This document shows, piece by piece, positions 23,701 through 33,719 of a stretch of DNA of 64,000 nucleotides. Source of the stretch: Blattamonas nauphoetae (taxonomy: Eukaryota > Preaxostyla > Oxymonadida). Every line of letters starts with the position of its first letter. Position 1 is the stretch's first letter. The DNA is taken from positions 155,011 through 219,010 of the forward strand of contig JARBJD010000109.1 of NCBI GenBank assembly GCA_033064195.1, given 5' to 3'. The position numbers were made by a program, and so were the translations under genes. The notes beneath the pieces were generated by a model that saw only the letters and a list, made by a program, of their open reading frames with translations, searched no databases and was not told where the DNA came from.

Positions 23701-26389
23701 GCATTGAACAGTTTCAAGGCAAAAGACACAACACCTCAGTTGTATTTGGAAAAGATTGAAACAAGCACACTTGCACTATTCCCCACCATCTCTCAAATCG
23801 TCAACTCAATTCTGAACAATGTATCAGGAAAAACAACGAAGGGAAAGAGTTCGAAGGATCATGTCGAAAGTCATGTTGAGACGAAGAAAGATCAAGCAGA
23901 GCAGAGGCCGCTCGAAACGACAGGACGGTTTGGAATTCTTTTCACTTTGATTTTGTGTTCTCTTCATCTTTCCTCCTTAGAATGGGTTTCTTCTATAACT
24001 TCTTTGGCGGAATTGACCAATCTAGAAACACTCTGGCTTCGACAAATTTTGAGCGACTCAGTGTTGAGACGGATGAAGACAGGAAGAAGGCAGAGGAAGA
24101 AAGGAAAGAGAAGGAAGCAAAAAAGCGCCGAAAGAAAGAAGAAGAGGAGGAGACAAAGAAGAGAATGAAAGAGGAGTCAGAAAGAAAGAAGGAAGCTGAA
24201 GAACAACAACGAAGACAACAGCAGGAACGATTAGAAAAGCAAGCAAATGAAGAGAGAGAACGACGAATCAAAGAGCGTGCCGTGTTTGACAAAATTGTGG
24301 AAGATTTCAGACTCGTCCTCCGACATCTCCGTCGTTATGAGAAACGACAAACCATGGAACAACTCAGAAAAGAGGAAAATGAGCGAGGGCAGGAAGAGAC
24401 CAAAGTGGATTCTGTGAAGGCAATGATTGAAGATTCAGACGAGGACCACGATGGGTCGAAGGGCGAAAAACAAACCGAGAAATTCAAAGCAATTGCGGAT
24501 CTCAATCGTTCTGGAAGGGACACACCAAACAGCATCATGACTTGGTCGACAGTGGCTACAGAAGATGACGATCCAAGATATCACACAGCTGAAGGCTTGG
24601 CAGAGATATGTCAGGAAGTAATCAATCGATTCAAGGAGGAGATGGGAGTGGAGAAGTCGTGGGATAGGGAGGGTCTGCACATGGATGGAGACGATGGAGA
24701 AGGAATGGTGTTTCGAAGGATTCAAACAGGAGAAGAGGTCCAGAAAGAGGAAGCCCAACGAATCGAACAGCTGAAATGGGAACGAAACAGATATCGCTTC
24801 GGAAACGTGAAAATCGGGATTGGATTCATCGATTCACTCAATTTCTTCTCTTTCCACTCTTTGGCAGTGTTTGAGGGACTCCTCCAACTCGTGTTGATCT
24901 GCAGCGAGAATGGTATCTTCATCTTTTGTCTCTTTCATTGATTTTCTTTCCAGACAATTGGGTCGCATCCGTCCCCACAGCACTCGTCACTCAACTCTGC
25001 GGATTCGCAAACCGATTCGCTTATACTGCCCCTTCTCCATCGAATCCACCCATCTCTGTCGCCATCTTCTTCATCCTTGACCGGATATTTTCATCTCCCG
25101 CCTTCAGAACGGCCACCCCCACTCCAGATCTCGCGGCCCTCCTGCGATCAATCGCGTCGTTCTCGTCTCTACTGGAAGCTGGACTGCTTGTTGTCGGAAA
25201 AGAAAAATGGGGAGATGTCAGGGAATATCAACACGGTTTCGTTCCCCCATTGTTCCTGAGAGGGGGACAGAGCAAGGCAGGCCTCCTGAGTCTTCTACGT
25301 GTCTTGGAGCATTTTGTTTATCATCATCTCCTCACTGACGAAGAAAACATGCGACTTGCTCGAGTGATCATCCTTGGGGTCAAAGAAGAGATTGACAAGA
25401 AACAAGAAGTGAAAGAAGAAGAGGAACAATTCCGGGGAGAACATATCCTCCTCACGAGATTTGTTCCACTCAAATTATATCGAACTCGGCTGGCAACTGC
25501 ACTACTCCAACTCTGCGTCTCGTTCATGGGGACGAAAGAGGAAAGAGGGCGTTTCTCTGATATGATGCAGAAGGAAGGAGTTTGCGCAACTGTTGTTGGG
25601 ATTCTAAACGACATTGAACAGCCAGGGACACAACCATCGTTTCTGAGTCGAACAACTTCGACAGACTGGAAACTCGTCGTTGTTTGTGCAAATGTTTTGA
25701 TGCGCGTTGTTGACGGGGCAACTATCGCTCAACTTGTTCTGTTCCTCTCAGATGGCTCAATGGCTGCACTCCTCTCAAGCTTGATCAAATCAATTGGATT
25801 CTTTTCAACAGGCATGGATGCTTGCGTTGCGAAGACAAAGGGCAACGAACGATCGATCCTTTTCAACGAAGAAGAAAACGATAAAGAAATCAACCTTGCC
25901 GTCTCAAACCTTTCTCAGTTTGAAAGAGCAATCCTCCGAATTGTGCAGGCGATTCAACTCCTCATTTCTCGCATCTCAGTGGAGAAAGACAGACGAACAA
26001 AGGATACTATCGAGTCACATCTTCGAAAGCTCTCATTCGTTTCTGGCTGCACGCAAAGCCTCCGTCTCACTTGGAATGTTAAAGGAACTATCAAGAATTG
26101 GCAGAAAACTGATAGACACAATGAAAGAAAGATTCTCTTGAAACAAAAACTTGACTTTATTAACCAACTCCTCAACAGAATTTGCGAAACACTTCGGATT
26201 GCTTTCGCGTGGATGTCGTCGGATGCGAAGGACAAAGGACTGAAAGAAGGCCAAATGTTCGGAATTGAATCATTGCTCAAGGAGCTTTCTGCACAGAGTG
26301 ATATTTCAGGAGCAGAGGGTGGACAGGCTGCGAAAGATTGCATGAAGTCAATGGGGATCAAAACCAGCTTTTTTGGACGAAGAAAGTAG
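20769..26389 (+). CDS. Armadillo/HEAT-like helical-repeat protein with charged central coiled coil
   Basis: ATG at 20769 (MATSD...), with introns at 20782-20839, 21003-21035, 23928-23980 and 24913-24953 (58, 33, 53 and 41 nt); all joins are in phase. The product is about 1811 residues. The first 1000 residues are leucine-rich paired helices with ARM-like units such as ALVSLLNKPHSDLL and ENCLGGLWLSSM. A run of about 90 residues around 24060-24310 is almost purely Lys/Glu/Arg/Gln and must form a long single helix or coiled coil. Helical repeats resume to the C-terminus. The second intron length is a multiple of three, so retention would keep the frame open. No family could be named. A scaffold or adaptor role is a guess from the fold. 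Confidence 0.75.
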
Positions 26390-26529
26390 AGGTTGCCTTG
26401 ATATTATGACTCATCTTATATAAAAGTCCTTTGGTTATGCTCAAGAATTCTGAGAGGATGCATGACTTATTACTCTGTTTATTCATCTTGATTCTACTTC
26501 CATACTTACCATTGTGTTCTATTTTCTTG

Positions 26530-27553
26530 AAACACATCTTTTTCTGGTCAAAAGGACAGGTTTCTCATTCCGCAACGATTGGATGATGTTTGAAAGCGAA
26601 CCGTGAAGTCCGTAATCGTGGGTGTTTCAGGGTGACTTGATCGAACCCATACAAGGTGTCAACATGGCCAGATCAGTCGGGTTTGATCCCCTGGCAAATG
26701 GCAACTTATCACGAATAAAGGGCAGTCTGACGCCATCAGATTAAACTTGTCTTTTTTCTCAAAATTGGACGACTATGTTGGGCTATGCATCGAGTTGGTT
26801 TGATGGTATGATGAACAGTCGAGTTGGAACCGTCGGTTATTGAGTATGGTTAAGTTAGACTTTGATCTGACCCATTCAGAACCTAGATCGTACGATCCTT
26901 CATATACAGGAGCCGTTCGACGAAAAGAATGACTTCACGGACTTCCTTCAAGTAGGCATTGCCATCCTGGGGCCCATCCCATTATATTAAAGTTAATTTT
27001 CCCCCTTTATTCGGATTTTCAGAGCCATGAAAAACTGGTTAATGGCCTCCTCTGATCAAACTCTCTTTCGAAGGAAGTTCAATCCAGTAATCTCTGTCCG
27101 TAAATCGGATGCCAATACCGTCCAGAAGCATAATCGAACTATAGTGGAACTGAAAGCCTGAATGAACTTGAACAAATGACCCTCTCTTTTCATCTCCCTC
27201 TCATCAACAAAGTTCCATCAGATATTCTGTTCAGATGGAAGTAAGAGTGTGTTGGAGGTCGGAATGATGGTAGGGGTGGATCTGGAGGTGGATGAGGTTG
27301 AGCTGAGTGTTGTCCCATCGACCAAACACAATCTCAGCCAAAGAATCTGATCGCATCGATCTCCCTCGATAGAAAAGGGCGATATGTTGCTGATTGTTCT
27401 TATTTATTTGATTTGGAAGAACTCCTGCGAACAAAACGGAAAGAAACGGATGACAAACACAAACGAACTCGCCACTCGGAAACGCCTATTGGACGAGCCA
27501 AACTGATCAATGAACGACGGATGCGGAACGAATATAACGGGAAAACAGTCTAA
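26530..27553 (+). CDS. Small multi-exon gene, unrecognised; exon limits approximate
   Basis: Short coding-like stretches in changing frames are separated by GT-AG mini-intron candidates. One includes VNMARSVGFDPLANG (about 26633-26750), then YASSWFDGMMNSRVG (about 26770-26830), EPRSYDPSYTGAVRRK (about 26880-26930), LFRRKFNPVISVRKS (about 27030-27170), and a last exon with RYVADCSYLFDLEELL ending at a TAA at 27551-27553. The last exon is clearly protein-like: hydrophilic, acidic/basic alternating, no low complexity. Not every junction can be resolved by eye, and the true start is unknown. Product perhaps 200-250 residues; no family recognised. It ends 3 bp before the stop codon of the small gene on the opposite strand. 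Confidence 0.42.
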
Positions 27554-27556
27554 TAT

Positions 27557-27772
27557 TCATTTCACGTGGGTATGAACTGCCGACCTCTTATTCAGCCGTT
27601 CAAGTCGCTCCTCGAACCATCGTCTTTTACCCTCGTCCCATTCCTCCAGATCAATGTCTGTGCCTCTTGGGCGCTGTTCGACTCCGACATATGTTCGCGT
27701 GTTCTCGTGTGAGGCTTGAACGACCGAAGAGAGATCCCTCGTCGTCTTCTTCTTGCGATTTACGAGTTCCAA
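27557..27772 (-). CDS. Small hydrophilic protein, unrecognised
   Basis: A 71-codon minus-strand frame from an ATG at 27772 ends in a helical acidic/basic stretch (DIDLEEWDEGKRRWFEERLE). The composition suggests a real coding exon rather than a shadow frame. Further 5' exons may exist upstream, where plus-strand coding signals begin. It is convergent with the gene ending at 27553. No family recognised; it may be part of a larger spliced gene. Confidence 0.35.
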   Translation of the reverse strand: MELVNRKKKTTRDLSSVVQASHENTRTYVGVEQRPRGTDIDLEEWDEGKRRWFEERLERLNKRSAVHTHVK

Positions 27773-29442
27773 GAGAGGTGTGCGAAGCTGGGGCGTGATT
27801 GTGTGGAAAAGAACAAGTCGTCCAACCCATTCCTCGCCCGACTCCTCCGAAGCGTGTTTCCAAACAACTCCAACTCCTCTACTGTGTTCTCTGAGTCGAA
27901 CCAGCCCTGTATCCTTTTGTCGTCACAACTGGCATCATTGGTACTTCAGAATCAGCTCCTGTCGTCCCTTTTTCCTCCTGTTTCCACGTTATTCACCGCG
28001 ACGCTCCTTCATCCTCCTCTCGATCTCTTCAGGCCATCCACTCCATCAACACCAACCTCTCCTCGGCGGTGTCTCACCTTCCGTACAAATCGTTCCTTCT
28101 CAACTCGCACCTCGTCGAGTTCGAGCCTGCCTTATGGATGAATTAAATCGTAGCCGTTTCGTCCCAAATGAACGCTGATTGGCGTCTCGCCCGGTTCAAC
28201 CTCTTCGCCCTTCAGAAGTCGGAAGGCCTGTTCCTCTCTCAGATTGTGAAGACACATCGTCTTCAGGCTAAAACAGAACAGGAGGAAATTGCCCGTCGAC
28301 CAATTTTCTGAAGGCGAATCAACTGGAAGGACGTCGACACCTGGCTCGCTCAACGTCATTCTCCGCCTCCTGCGCTGTTTGATTTTACTCTTTCCTTCTT
28401 TGTGTTCATCTCAACCATCATTCTTTTCAACTCCCCGACTCCCTCTCGCTCAGCCTCCTCCTCTCTCTTCATCATCCTTAACCATCTCATCAGCCTCTTC
28501 CCTCATCACAACGTCCCACAACGCATCTGCTGACGCTTCTCCAGTCCAACGTACACCCCTTCAATCGTCAACTCGTCACTCGCTGTTCCGATCTCCCTCT
28601 CTTCTGTCGCTCTTGGCGATCTATCCATCGTTTCCTCTGTCCATCGGGAAGCACACAATCGACATTCCTCAGGAACGGGTCGAAAGGAAGAGGAATGTAG
28701 AAGTGTATCCGAAGCAGTTGGATGCCTTTGAGGAGAGCCTGTTTGTTCCATTCGCGTCTGACACACTAGACACCATTTCCGACTGCACCAAACTCGAACA
28801 CGTGCGAAGAATCATCCGAAAACGGATTTCTGACCTTCCCTCATCACTCGAGCTGAATCCGCTGTTCTCTGAGATAGAAAGACAAGTGGAAAGCGAGCTG
28901 CTCGTCTTCCTCCAAAACAAGATTGATCGGAAGAAGCACAAATCGAAGATCGAGTGGATGATGGCGAGTGATCAGACGAACAAGCTGCATCGAAGACTCG
29001 GCGGGGACGACTCCACTCGCCCAACGTCAGCAGCTGTCCCAACACATCTCCCTCAGCAACCACGATTCCAGATCAGAACTGGAAACATCGACAACTCTCC
29101 GTCACTCGTGAAACCGTCACAGAGCACTAAGGAGCAGAGTCAGCAATCAACACCGATTCTCCAACGCGGTGAGTCGTCGTCGCTTATCCCATCCCCCTTC
29201 CACTCGAAGACGCCAGCGTCTGAGCGAGATTGAAGCAGAAGAAGAGAATGACACCAGAGACGTGCTGACTATGCTGGACACGGCGGAGAAGATGCTGCGC
29301 GAGTACAGTCCCCTCACACACCCCAAAGTGCTCGGAATGACGCAGAACACACTCGACCAAACCTCGTTCTTTGAGTTCAATTTGGACTTCAGCGGGAACG
29401 TCCAGGCAGACGACACGCCTGCTCCTACGCACGCACTCCCTG
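27770..29442 (+). pseudogene. 5' part of an unrecognised host gene interrupted by a Polinton
   Basis: GC-richer sequence with plus-strand coding stretches in changing frames joined by likely mini-introns. Examples are YEFQERCAKLGRDCVEKN, then HSINTNLSSAVSHLPYKS after a CTTCAG acceptor, ADWRLARFNLFALQKSEG, INWKDVDTWLAQRHS, and a long frame (about 28640-29200) with IRKRISDLPSSLELNP and KKHKSKIEWMMAS. The last stretch contains DVLTMLDTAEKMLREYS. The gene is cut at 29442 by the Polinton terminus. Sequence after the right terminus (53111 onward) resumes in similar GC-rich character. No family was recognised. Because the insertion lies within coding sequence, this copy is presumably inactive or truncated; another allele may be intact. 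Confidence 0.5.
29437..29442. repeat. Left copy of the 6-bp target site duplication of Polinton 1
   Basis: TCCCTG abuts the left terminus (5'-AGTAGTATAG) and is repeated exactly after the right terminus at 53111-53116. Six-base duplications are diagnostic of Polinton integration. Confidence 0.92.
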
Positions 29443-29837
29443 AGTAGTATAGAAGACGAAAGTAGAACCACGTTGGCAAAGACACCACTTCCATTGCTTT
29501 TTCTCCATGCCGATTGACAATTCAGAAAATACTTGAAGTAAAAGTCATTTTCATTTCAGAAAGTTGTCAAACTTAGAGAAATATTCTCTTCCAGAATTCA
29601 GATACTTCATACTTTCAAGTTGAAGCAAAATTTCGAAAATTTTCAAAAATGCAAAAACCTTGATTTTGGCGGAAGCTGGTGTATTTTTTCAAGGTTCCGA
29701 AGGTTGCGACCCTTCTCATCGGTCCCTTTTAGACCGGCATCGGAACTCATTTTTCTCGATTTGAGTTCCGGAGACGTACGTTGGTCTTGCCAAGGGCCTA
29801 GACCATGCCAAAGGGCAGTGATATGTGCAATTAAATG

Positions 29838-29921
29838 CTTCCGCCAGGAATTGAACCTAGGACCTTCAGCTTAGTAGTAGTAGTGCGTGCACTCACCATT
29901 ACCACTAGACTATCCGGTCCT
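29838..29921 (-). other. tRNA-like module 1, left arm
   Basis: Has a good RNA polymerase III A box (TAGTCTAGTGG, 29902-29912, minus strand) and B box (GGTTCAATTCC, 29847-29857), with a 5-bp T-stem around TTCAATT. The acceptor ends do not pair and no normal anticodon arm is visible, so this is a tRNA-derived element rather than a working tRNA gene. It points toward the element terminus. Confidence 0.7.
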
Positions 29922-30017
29922 GAAATTATCCCGAAAAATCAGAAACTTTATACCCGAAAAAAAGACACTATAGCAGATTTAAAATTTGAAAACTTTGTCA
30001 ATAAATTCAATATATAG

Positions 30018-30250
30018 CAAAATCGCTCCCGTGAAAAAGTCATGCTTTTTAACGAGGGTAACAAGTGGCCAAGAATTAAGATTTAGCAGATCGCTCCCGT
30101 GAAATAGTCATGCTTTTTAACGGGGGTAAAAAGTTAAAAAGGAAAATCTAACATATTTTGAAAAAATCGCTGACGAGAAAAAGTCGTGCTTTTTAACGAG
30201 GGTAAAAAAAGTCGTTCCCGTGATAAATCCATGCTTTTTAACGAGGGTAG
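30018..30250. repeat. Cluster of four hairpin repeats, left arm
   Basis: Four imperfect copies of a unit of about 40 bp begin near 30021, 30089, 30167 and 30211. Each has the form CGCTCCCGTGAAAAAGTCAT followed by GCTTTTTAACGAGGGTA. Within each, AAAAAG and CTTTTT can pair around a 5-base loop, so every copy is a potential small hairpin. The reverse complement is found in the right arm. The function is unknown; protein-binding or replication sites are possible. Confidence 0.8.
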
Positions 30251-30328
30251 ATAGGTGGACAATTAAAGGAATATATAGCAGATCTGAACATTCGAGGTAT
30301 AAGGCACAGGTCGAAACTAACATTTTCA

Positions 30329-30400
30329 GGAGCTAGTAGCTCAGTGGGTATGTTCCAGGTATGCATGTTTCTAGGCTATGGTTCGATTCTGGCGAGGGGA
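30329..30400 (+). other. tRNA-like module 2, left arm
   Basis: The A box TAGCTCAGTGGG (30337-30348) and B box GGTTCGATTCT (30380-30390) match polymerase III internal promoters at tRNA-like spacing, over 72 nt. The stems are weak and the acceptor ends do not pair. It points inward, opposite to module 1. Confidence 0.68.
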
Positions 30401-30509
30401 AATCTTTGTTCCAAAAAAAAATGAAAAAGTTTCCAAATGCCAAAATAATTTCAAAAATTTAAAAAAAATTCAAAAATTCAAAAAAAAATTTCAAAAAAAA
30501 ATACTTAGG

Positions 30510-30612
30510 AAAATTTCAAAAATTTCAAAAATTCAAAAATTCAAAAATTCAAAAATTCAAAAATTCAAAAATTCAAAAATTCAAAAATTCAAAAATTCAA
30601 AAATTCAAAATT
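30510..30612. repeat. Microsatellite, 8-bp unit ATTCAAAA
   Basis: About ten tandem copies of an A-rich 8-mer. The counterpart in the right arm (near 51967-52030) is shorter, so the two arms differ in copy number here. Confidence 0.85.
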
Positions 30613-30631
30613 TCCAAAAAAGTTGAAGTAT

Positions 30632-30900
30632 GAAACCTCGACGTAATTTCCCTTGATACTCAGGCAAAATGGTGCCCTCGTGGCTAATGCGTAGAACGAA
30701 TTGAAGGTTGGATTGGAGCGGGACGAGCTGGGAGGCTGTCCCCGGGGGTTCACTGTGGGCATCACTTGAATGTGACAGTAAATCATGCCCCCCAATACCT
30801 TAGCCCTTCAAGGAATTCGCCAGCAGTAGTCATTGAGTAGGATCATGATAGAGTGATCCCCAAAGGAGTATCGGGTTGTCCTACGGTACAATCATACAAA
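30632..30900 (-). repeat. Subterminal repeat, copy A (left)
   Basis: A unit of about 270 bp beginning with ACCTCGACGTAATTTCCC and ending with a GATCATGATAGAGTGATCCC plus GTACAATC block. It is repeated about 350 bp away at 30981 and mirrored in the right arm. Confidence 0.85.
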
Positions 30901-30980
30901 AACTTGATAAAGGAAATGATGAACGATTGAACAATGAAGGTTTGAATGATGAATGATTGAATTTCAAGTTGAAAAATGAT

Positions 30981-31254
30981 ACCTCGACGTAATTTCCCTT
31001 GATACTCAGGCAAAATGGTGCCCTCGTGACTAATGCGTAGAACGAATTGAAGGTTGAATTGGAGACGGATGATCGAAAGATTGTCCCCGGGGTTCATGTT
31101 GGCTTCAGATTCTCAACAGAGAGTTTGACCGTAAATCATGCCCACCCAAGACTTATCCCTTCAAGGAATTCGCCAGCAGGAGTCATTGAGTAGGATCATG
31201 ATAGAGTGATCCCCAAAGGAGTATCGGGTTGTCTCATGGTACAATCATACAAAC
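30981..31254 (-). repeat. Subterminal repeat, copy B (left)
   Basis: Second direct copy of the 270-bp unit, about 90 percent identical by eye to copy A. Simple ATGAATGATTGA runs follow it. Confidence 0.85.
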
Positions 31255-31455
31255 TTGAATGAATGATTGAATGATTGAATGATTGAAAAATGAAAGAACG
31301 AATGATGAATTGAATGAATGATTGAAAAAATGAAACTTGGAAGAAAGAAACAAAAAAAATGAAAGAAGCAAGATGAAAGCTGGCACAACAAGGAACAAGA
31401 AATAAAAAGTTCCAACACCTCACTTCACATTTCATTTATGATTTTTATTTTTTTT

Positions 31456-31478
31456 GATTTTTTAATTTGTATTAAATG
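31456..31478 (+). promoter_or_regulatory. Polinton-type T-rich start motif
   Basis: GATTTTTTAATTTGTATTAA runs directly into the ATG at 31476. The same motif precedes the matching gene of Polinton 2. Confidence 0.7.
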
Positions 31479-31901
31479 ACAACAGTGAATACTACAGATG
31501 TCTCGCTAAAGACTTCGAACCCTCCAAAGGGGAGTGAAAAACGTCGAACAGATGCCAAGCAAGCTTTGATTCAGTCAATGAAAGAAGAGAACTGCGAACT
31601 TGTCTCTGAGTATGTCAGACATAACATACCAGTCATCTATGTTCATGAAGGTGTTGAATGGAGAATACAACCAAAGTTGTGGAATCAAGGAAACAGACCA
31701 CACATGTCACAACGTCGACACTACACTCAATCGTTTGTTGAGAATGAACTGAGCAAGTACAACTGTGAGCTCGTTGGTGAGTACAAGCAAGTCCTGACTC
31801 CATTCACATATCGAGAAATAGGTGGATCTGAAGTTTTCAAAGTGCGACTAGATTCCTGGCTTAAAGCAAAGAAGAAGCCACATTTGAGGAAGCAGAAATA
31901 A
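31476..31901 (+). CDS. Small basic Polinton protein, unknown function
   Basis: 141 residues, Lys/Arg-rich at both ends, with a central VEWRIQPKLWNQGNRP segment. A second copy at 56357-56746 in Polinton 2 is highly similar over its length. A third, with a different C-terminus, is read from the right inverted repeat (50728-51117). Most of this gene therefore lies inside the inverted repeat, which is unusual. It could be a nucleic-acid-binding protein from its charge, but no family was recognised. It is the first gene of the element, directly ahead of the polymerase gene (43-bp gap). Confidence 0.75.
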   Translation: MTTVNTTDVSLKTSNPPKGSEKRRTDAKQALIQSMKEENCELVSEYVRHNIPVIYVHEGVEWRIQPKLWNQGNRPHMSQRRHYTQSFVENELSKYNCELVGEYKQVLTPFTYREIGGSEVFKVRLDSWLKAKKKPHLRKQK

Positions 31902-31922
31902 TCACTCAACTTTTTTTATTTT

Positions 31923-31947
31923 TTATTTTTTTAATTCGTAGTAAATG
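31923..31947 (+). promoter_or_regulatory. Polinton-type T-rich start motif
   Basis: A T-rich block ending AATTCGTAGTAAATG leads into the polymerase start at 31945, matching the equivalent site at 56770-56792. Confidence 0.65.
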
Positions 31948-33719
31948 ACACAACTCTGGAAAGTGAAGCAACAAATCAGAGAAGTTAGAGAACTCTTTCC
32001 AAACACTCAATTCGCATTTACTGATGGTCGAACGTACAATCCAGACAGCTCAAACAAGCAACATCACTATTCATTTCTCCTGGCAATGCTTCAACACCCA
32101 GATGTTGGATATCGAAATCCTAATCCAACAGCATATCTTAATATCACTTTAATTCCGAAATTCCTGAATGAAGTGAGACAACGACGACAAATCGAACAAG
32201 CACAGTTCATTCAGAAACAGAATGAACAGAACAACAACGGAATGATGAATGAAGAGGATCATAATGTCATCATCATGGACATGAAAGCAAATCCAAGAGT
32301 GAACGAAACTGAATTGAAAAAGCAAGTGTTCAAGATTACGAGGAAACTGAAATCAATTGAAGAGAAACTGATGGATCATTGGATGAAGAATCTCTTGATC
32401 ATTCAAAAGAAAAATGAACAGATGGAATCAAGAACAGTGAAGGAATTTGATGGATTCAATGAATGCATCTTGCTAGCTGAACCAAGAGACAAACTTGCCT
32501 TCAATGAATGTCTGACAAATGCACGAAAGAAGTTCAAGAAGAATGAGATCGAGAAAGTGAGTGACAATGGAAAACCGTATCAGCTGTATTTTCACAATCA
32601 TCTGAAGAACGTTGAGGAAATCACAACCTTCATCAAAGCGGTGTACGACAAAGAGAAGGATCGTCCATTCAAGATTAGTATCGACTTTGGAAAGATCGTA
32701 GAAAGAAAAGACAAAGAAGAAACACTGTACAATGACTTCAGACCAGAACTGGAGAACACATCAAAGAGTTTCCCAACTGTTATTAGAAGTGAAGCAGACA
32801 TCAATGAGTATTCCAAGTATGCAATCAATCTGATCAAAGAATCCCAAGAAAGAACTCTAATGGACACAAAGACAATGTTTATTGCCTTCCACTCAATTCT
32901 GGTTGCAGTGTACAGATTCCCAGTTGCAGGAAAAGCGAACGCTATTCTAACTGAACACATAAAAACATACAACGTTCGGTACGTCGATTCTGAGTACAAC
33001 ATCTGCTTCTTTCAAGCACTATCATTCCTCACACTTCCTGAGGTTCCAAAGAAGAAAATATCAATCAATATGAGGAACAGTGAAGCCTACAGATTGTTCG
33101 CACAATGGATGAAACTTTCACAACTCAAACCTCGACAATTGACACCACATCTTCAGAAGTATCCTGGATTTGATATTGCTTGTGATATTGAGAAAGCAAT
33201 GATTGAATTCAACATTACCGTTCATATTTATGAATTTGATGAAGAAAAGAAGAAATATTTCCTGAGTCAATCGTACATCAACGAGAATGATGATGCACGT
33301 GTTCTACCACTTCTGATGATTCCACTTACAGCAACTCTCGTTCATGTTATGTACATTATTGACCCTGAGAAAATCACTGGATACAAACTCTGTCCGTACT
33401 GTCAATCTAGAGGATTCCAAGTGAGGAATAAAAACTACAACAGAGATTATGAGAAGCATCTCGCTGAGTGTAAAGAGCTTGATGGAAAACATGTGAAGAA
33501 GATCTCACTTGACAAGACACCAAGACCTTATGTTCCACACATTCTCAACAATAGAACACATGAATTTCTGATGGCACATAAAAGACAATCAGAATTCAAA
33601 CCAACACAATACTACATCACTTATGACTTTGAAACAATGGAGGATCTCATTCTTGACAACTTGTTCTCTGATGATAACACACAGTTGATCTCACACTTGA
33701 AGCCTCTCTCTGTTGCATC
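31945..33719 (+). CDS. Protein-primed DNA polymerase B, segment left of the hAT insertion
   Basis: First part of the Polinton polymerase gene, interrupted at 33719/33720 by the hAT-like element. It contains a domain with the OTU-like signature SEYNICFFQALS and a distal VHVMYI (possible cysteine-protease fold), a CPYC...H...C zinc finger, and the start of the 3'-5' exonuclease (YITYDFETMED). These match residues about 1-575 of the uninterrupted homologue in Polinton 2, with slightly different N-terminal residues. Part of a broken element. Confidence 0.9.
33712..33719. repeat. Left copy of the 8-bp hAT target duplication
   Basis: GTTGCATC here and again at 37957-37964. The uninterrupted homologue in Polinton 2 has this sequence only once, which confirms the insertion. 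Confidence 0.93.

Larger units (their letters stand above)
29443..31794 (+). repeat. Left terminal inverted repeat of Polinton 1
   Basis: About 2.35 kb that matches the reverse complement of 50801-53110 with few differences, mostly in microsatellite length. It includes two tRNA-like modules, a hairpin-repeat cluster, a microsatellite, two direct repeats of about 270 bp, and the first three quarters of the gene starting at 31476. This is longer than the few hundred bases usual for Polintons. Confidence 0.92.

Noticed and set aside
26630-26700. A tRNA or SINE B box (GGGTTTGATCCCC)
   Set aside because: No A box at proper spacing, and the stretch reads well as a coding exon.
29838-29921. A working tRNA gene in the Polinton arm
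   Set aside because: A and B boxes are good, but the acceptor ends do not pair and no regular anticodon arm forms, so it is listed only as tRNA-like.
30018-30250. A CRISPR-like array in the Polinton arm
   Set aside because: Only four imperfect units with irregular spacing, and this is eukaryotic DNA; better described as hairpin repeats.
30118-30323. Short open frames inside the inverted repeats
   Set aside because: They run through hairpin repeats and tRNA-like modules and show no protein-like composition.
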